From positions 1 to 5,641 of the forward strand of contig CAKSZX010000017.1 in the NCBI GenBank assembly GCA_934526065.1: a stretch of DNA of 5,641 nt. Reading direction: 5' to 3'. This stretch comes from an uncultured Oscillospiraceae bacterium (GTDB taxonomy: Bacteria; Bacillota; Clostridia; Oscillospirales; Ruminococcaceae). Position numbers and translations under genes: made by a program. This document shows, piece by piece, positions 5,458 through 5,641 of this stretch. The first letter of the stretch is position 1. Each line of letters begins with the position of its first letter. The notes under the pieces were generated by a model that was not told the origin of the DNA, did no database searches, and saw nothing but the letters and a program-made list of their open reading frames with translations.

Positions 5458-5481
5458 AGGCGACCGATGGTCGCCCCTACG
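5458..5481 (-). repeat. Twin-hairpin repeat, first hairpin only, inverted
   Basis: On the minus strand this reads CGTAGG followed by GGCGACC-ATC-GGTCGCC (7-bp stem, 3-nt loop). It is the first half of the repeat at 138-182 with both arms of the stem changed. The GCAAACC hairpin is absent. Confidence 0.65.
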
Positions 5482-5574
5482 GGCTATTTGTGATTTACCG
5501 CTGTCGGTTGCAGAATAATATTTCAAAAAAGTTAAGCGCCTTGCCGGTGATAAACAGTAATTATAAAGTTAAAT

Positions 5575-5619
5575 CGTAGGGGCGTTCATTGAACGCCTAT
5601 GCAAACCGCAGGTTTGCAC
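5575..5619 (+). repeat. Twin-hairpin 45-nt repeat, full copy (right)
   Basis: Identical to 138-182 except for one base in the loop of the second hairpin (GCAAACC-GCA-GGTTTGC). It has the same orientation as the left copy, so the pair are direct repeats bracketing all three genes. Confidence 0.8.
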
Positions 5620-5628
5620 ATAAACAAC

Positions 5629-5641
5629 CTGTTTACATCAA
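5629..5641 (+). repeat. 13-nt exact repeat, right copy at window edge
   Basis: CTGTTTACATCAA, identical to 88-100. It is cut by the window end, so its true length is unknown. Confidence 0.45.

Noticed and set aside
5256..5641. Insertion sequence or phage remnant at the right end
   Set aside because: No transposase or integrase fragment can be read in any frame; only short hairpin repeats are visible.

Overview
The window looks like ordinary chromosome from a low-to-moderate GC, Gram-positive anaerobe of the Clostridia (Oscillospiraceae/Ruminococcaceae-like). The reasons are AGGAG-type ribosome binding sites, vegetative sigma-A-type promoters, a GTG start, Rho-independent terminators with strong stems, and intergenic DNA packed with short hairpin repeats of a style common in those genomes. 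The taxon is an inference from style, not from a marker gene.

Layout: bases 1-709 hold no credible gene. They are a mosaic of hairpin repeat cassettes and end in a strong terminator (623-651). Bases 710-2655 are a two-gene operon on the minus strand: a type-B carboxylesterase (para-nitrobenzyl esterase family) is read first, then an ElaA-type GNAT acetyltransferase starts 2 nt after the esterase stop. Bases 2656-2925 are a divergent intergenic region with one promoter for each direction and runs of A/T tracts at near-helical spacing. Bases 2926-5064 encode a 712-residue polytopic membrane protein with about 15 membrane segments and a C-terminal extracytoplasmic domain. It has the general architecture of GT-C-type glycosyltransferases, but I cannot assign its family. 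It ends at a strong terminator (5100-5140). Bases 5141-5641 are again a repeat mosaic, related to the left one.

How the genes relate: esterase and acetyltransferase are co-transcribed and probably translationally coupled, so they may act on related small molecules, but no shared pathway is visible. The membrane protein is divergently transcribed and shares only the intergenic regulatory region with them.

The most interesting material is non-coding. Two families of two-hairpin intergenic cassettes occur in both orientations on both sides of the genes. Their scaffold is conserved, while one stem changes sequence on both arms and still pairs (covariation). I see no transposase, CRISPR array, phage gene, toxin-antitoxin or defence module, and no convincing new protein system.
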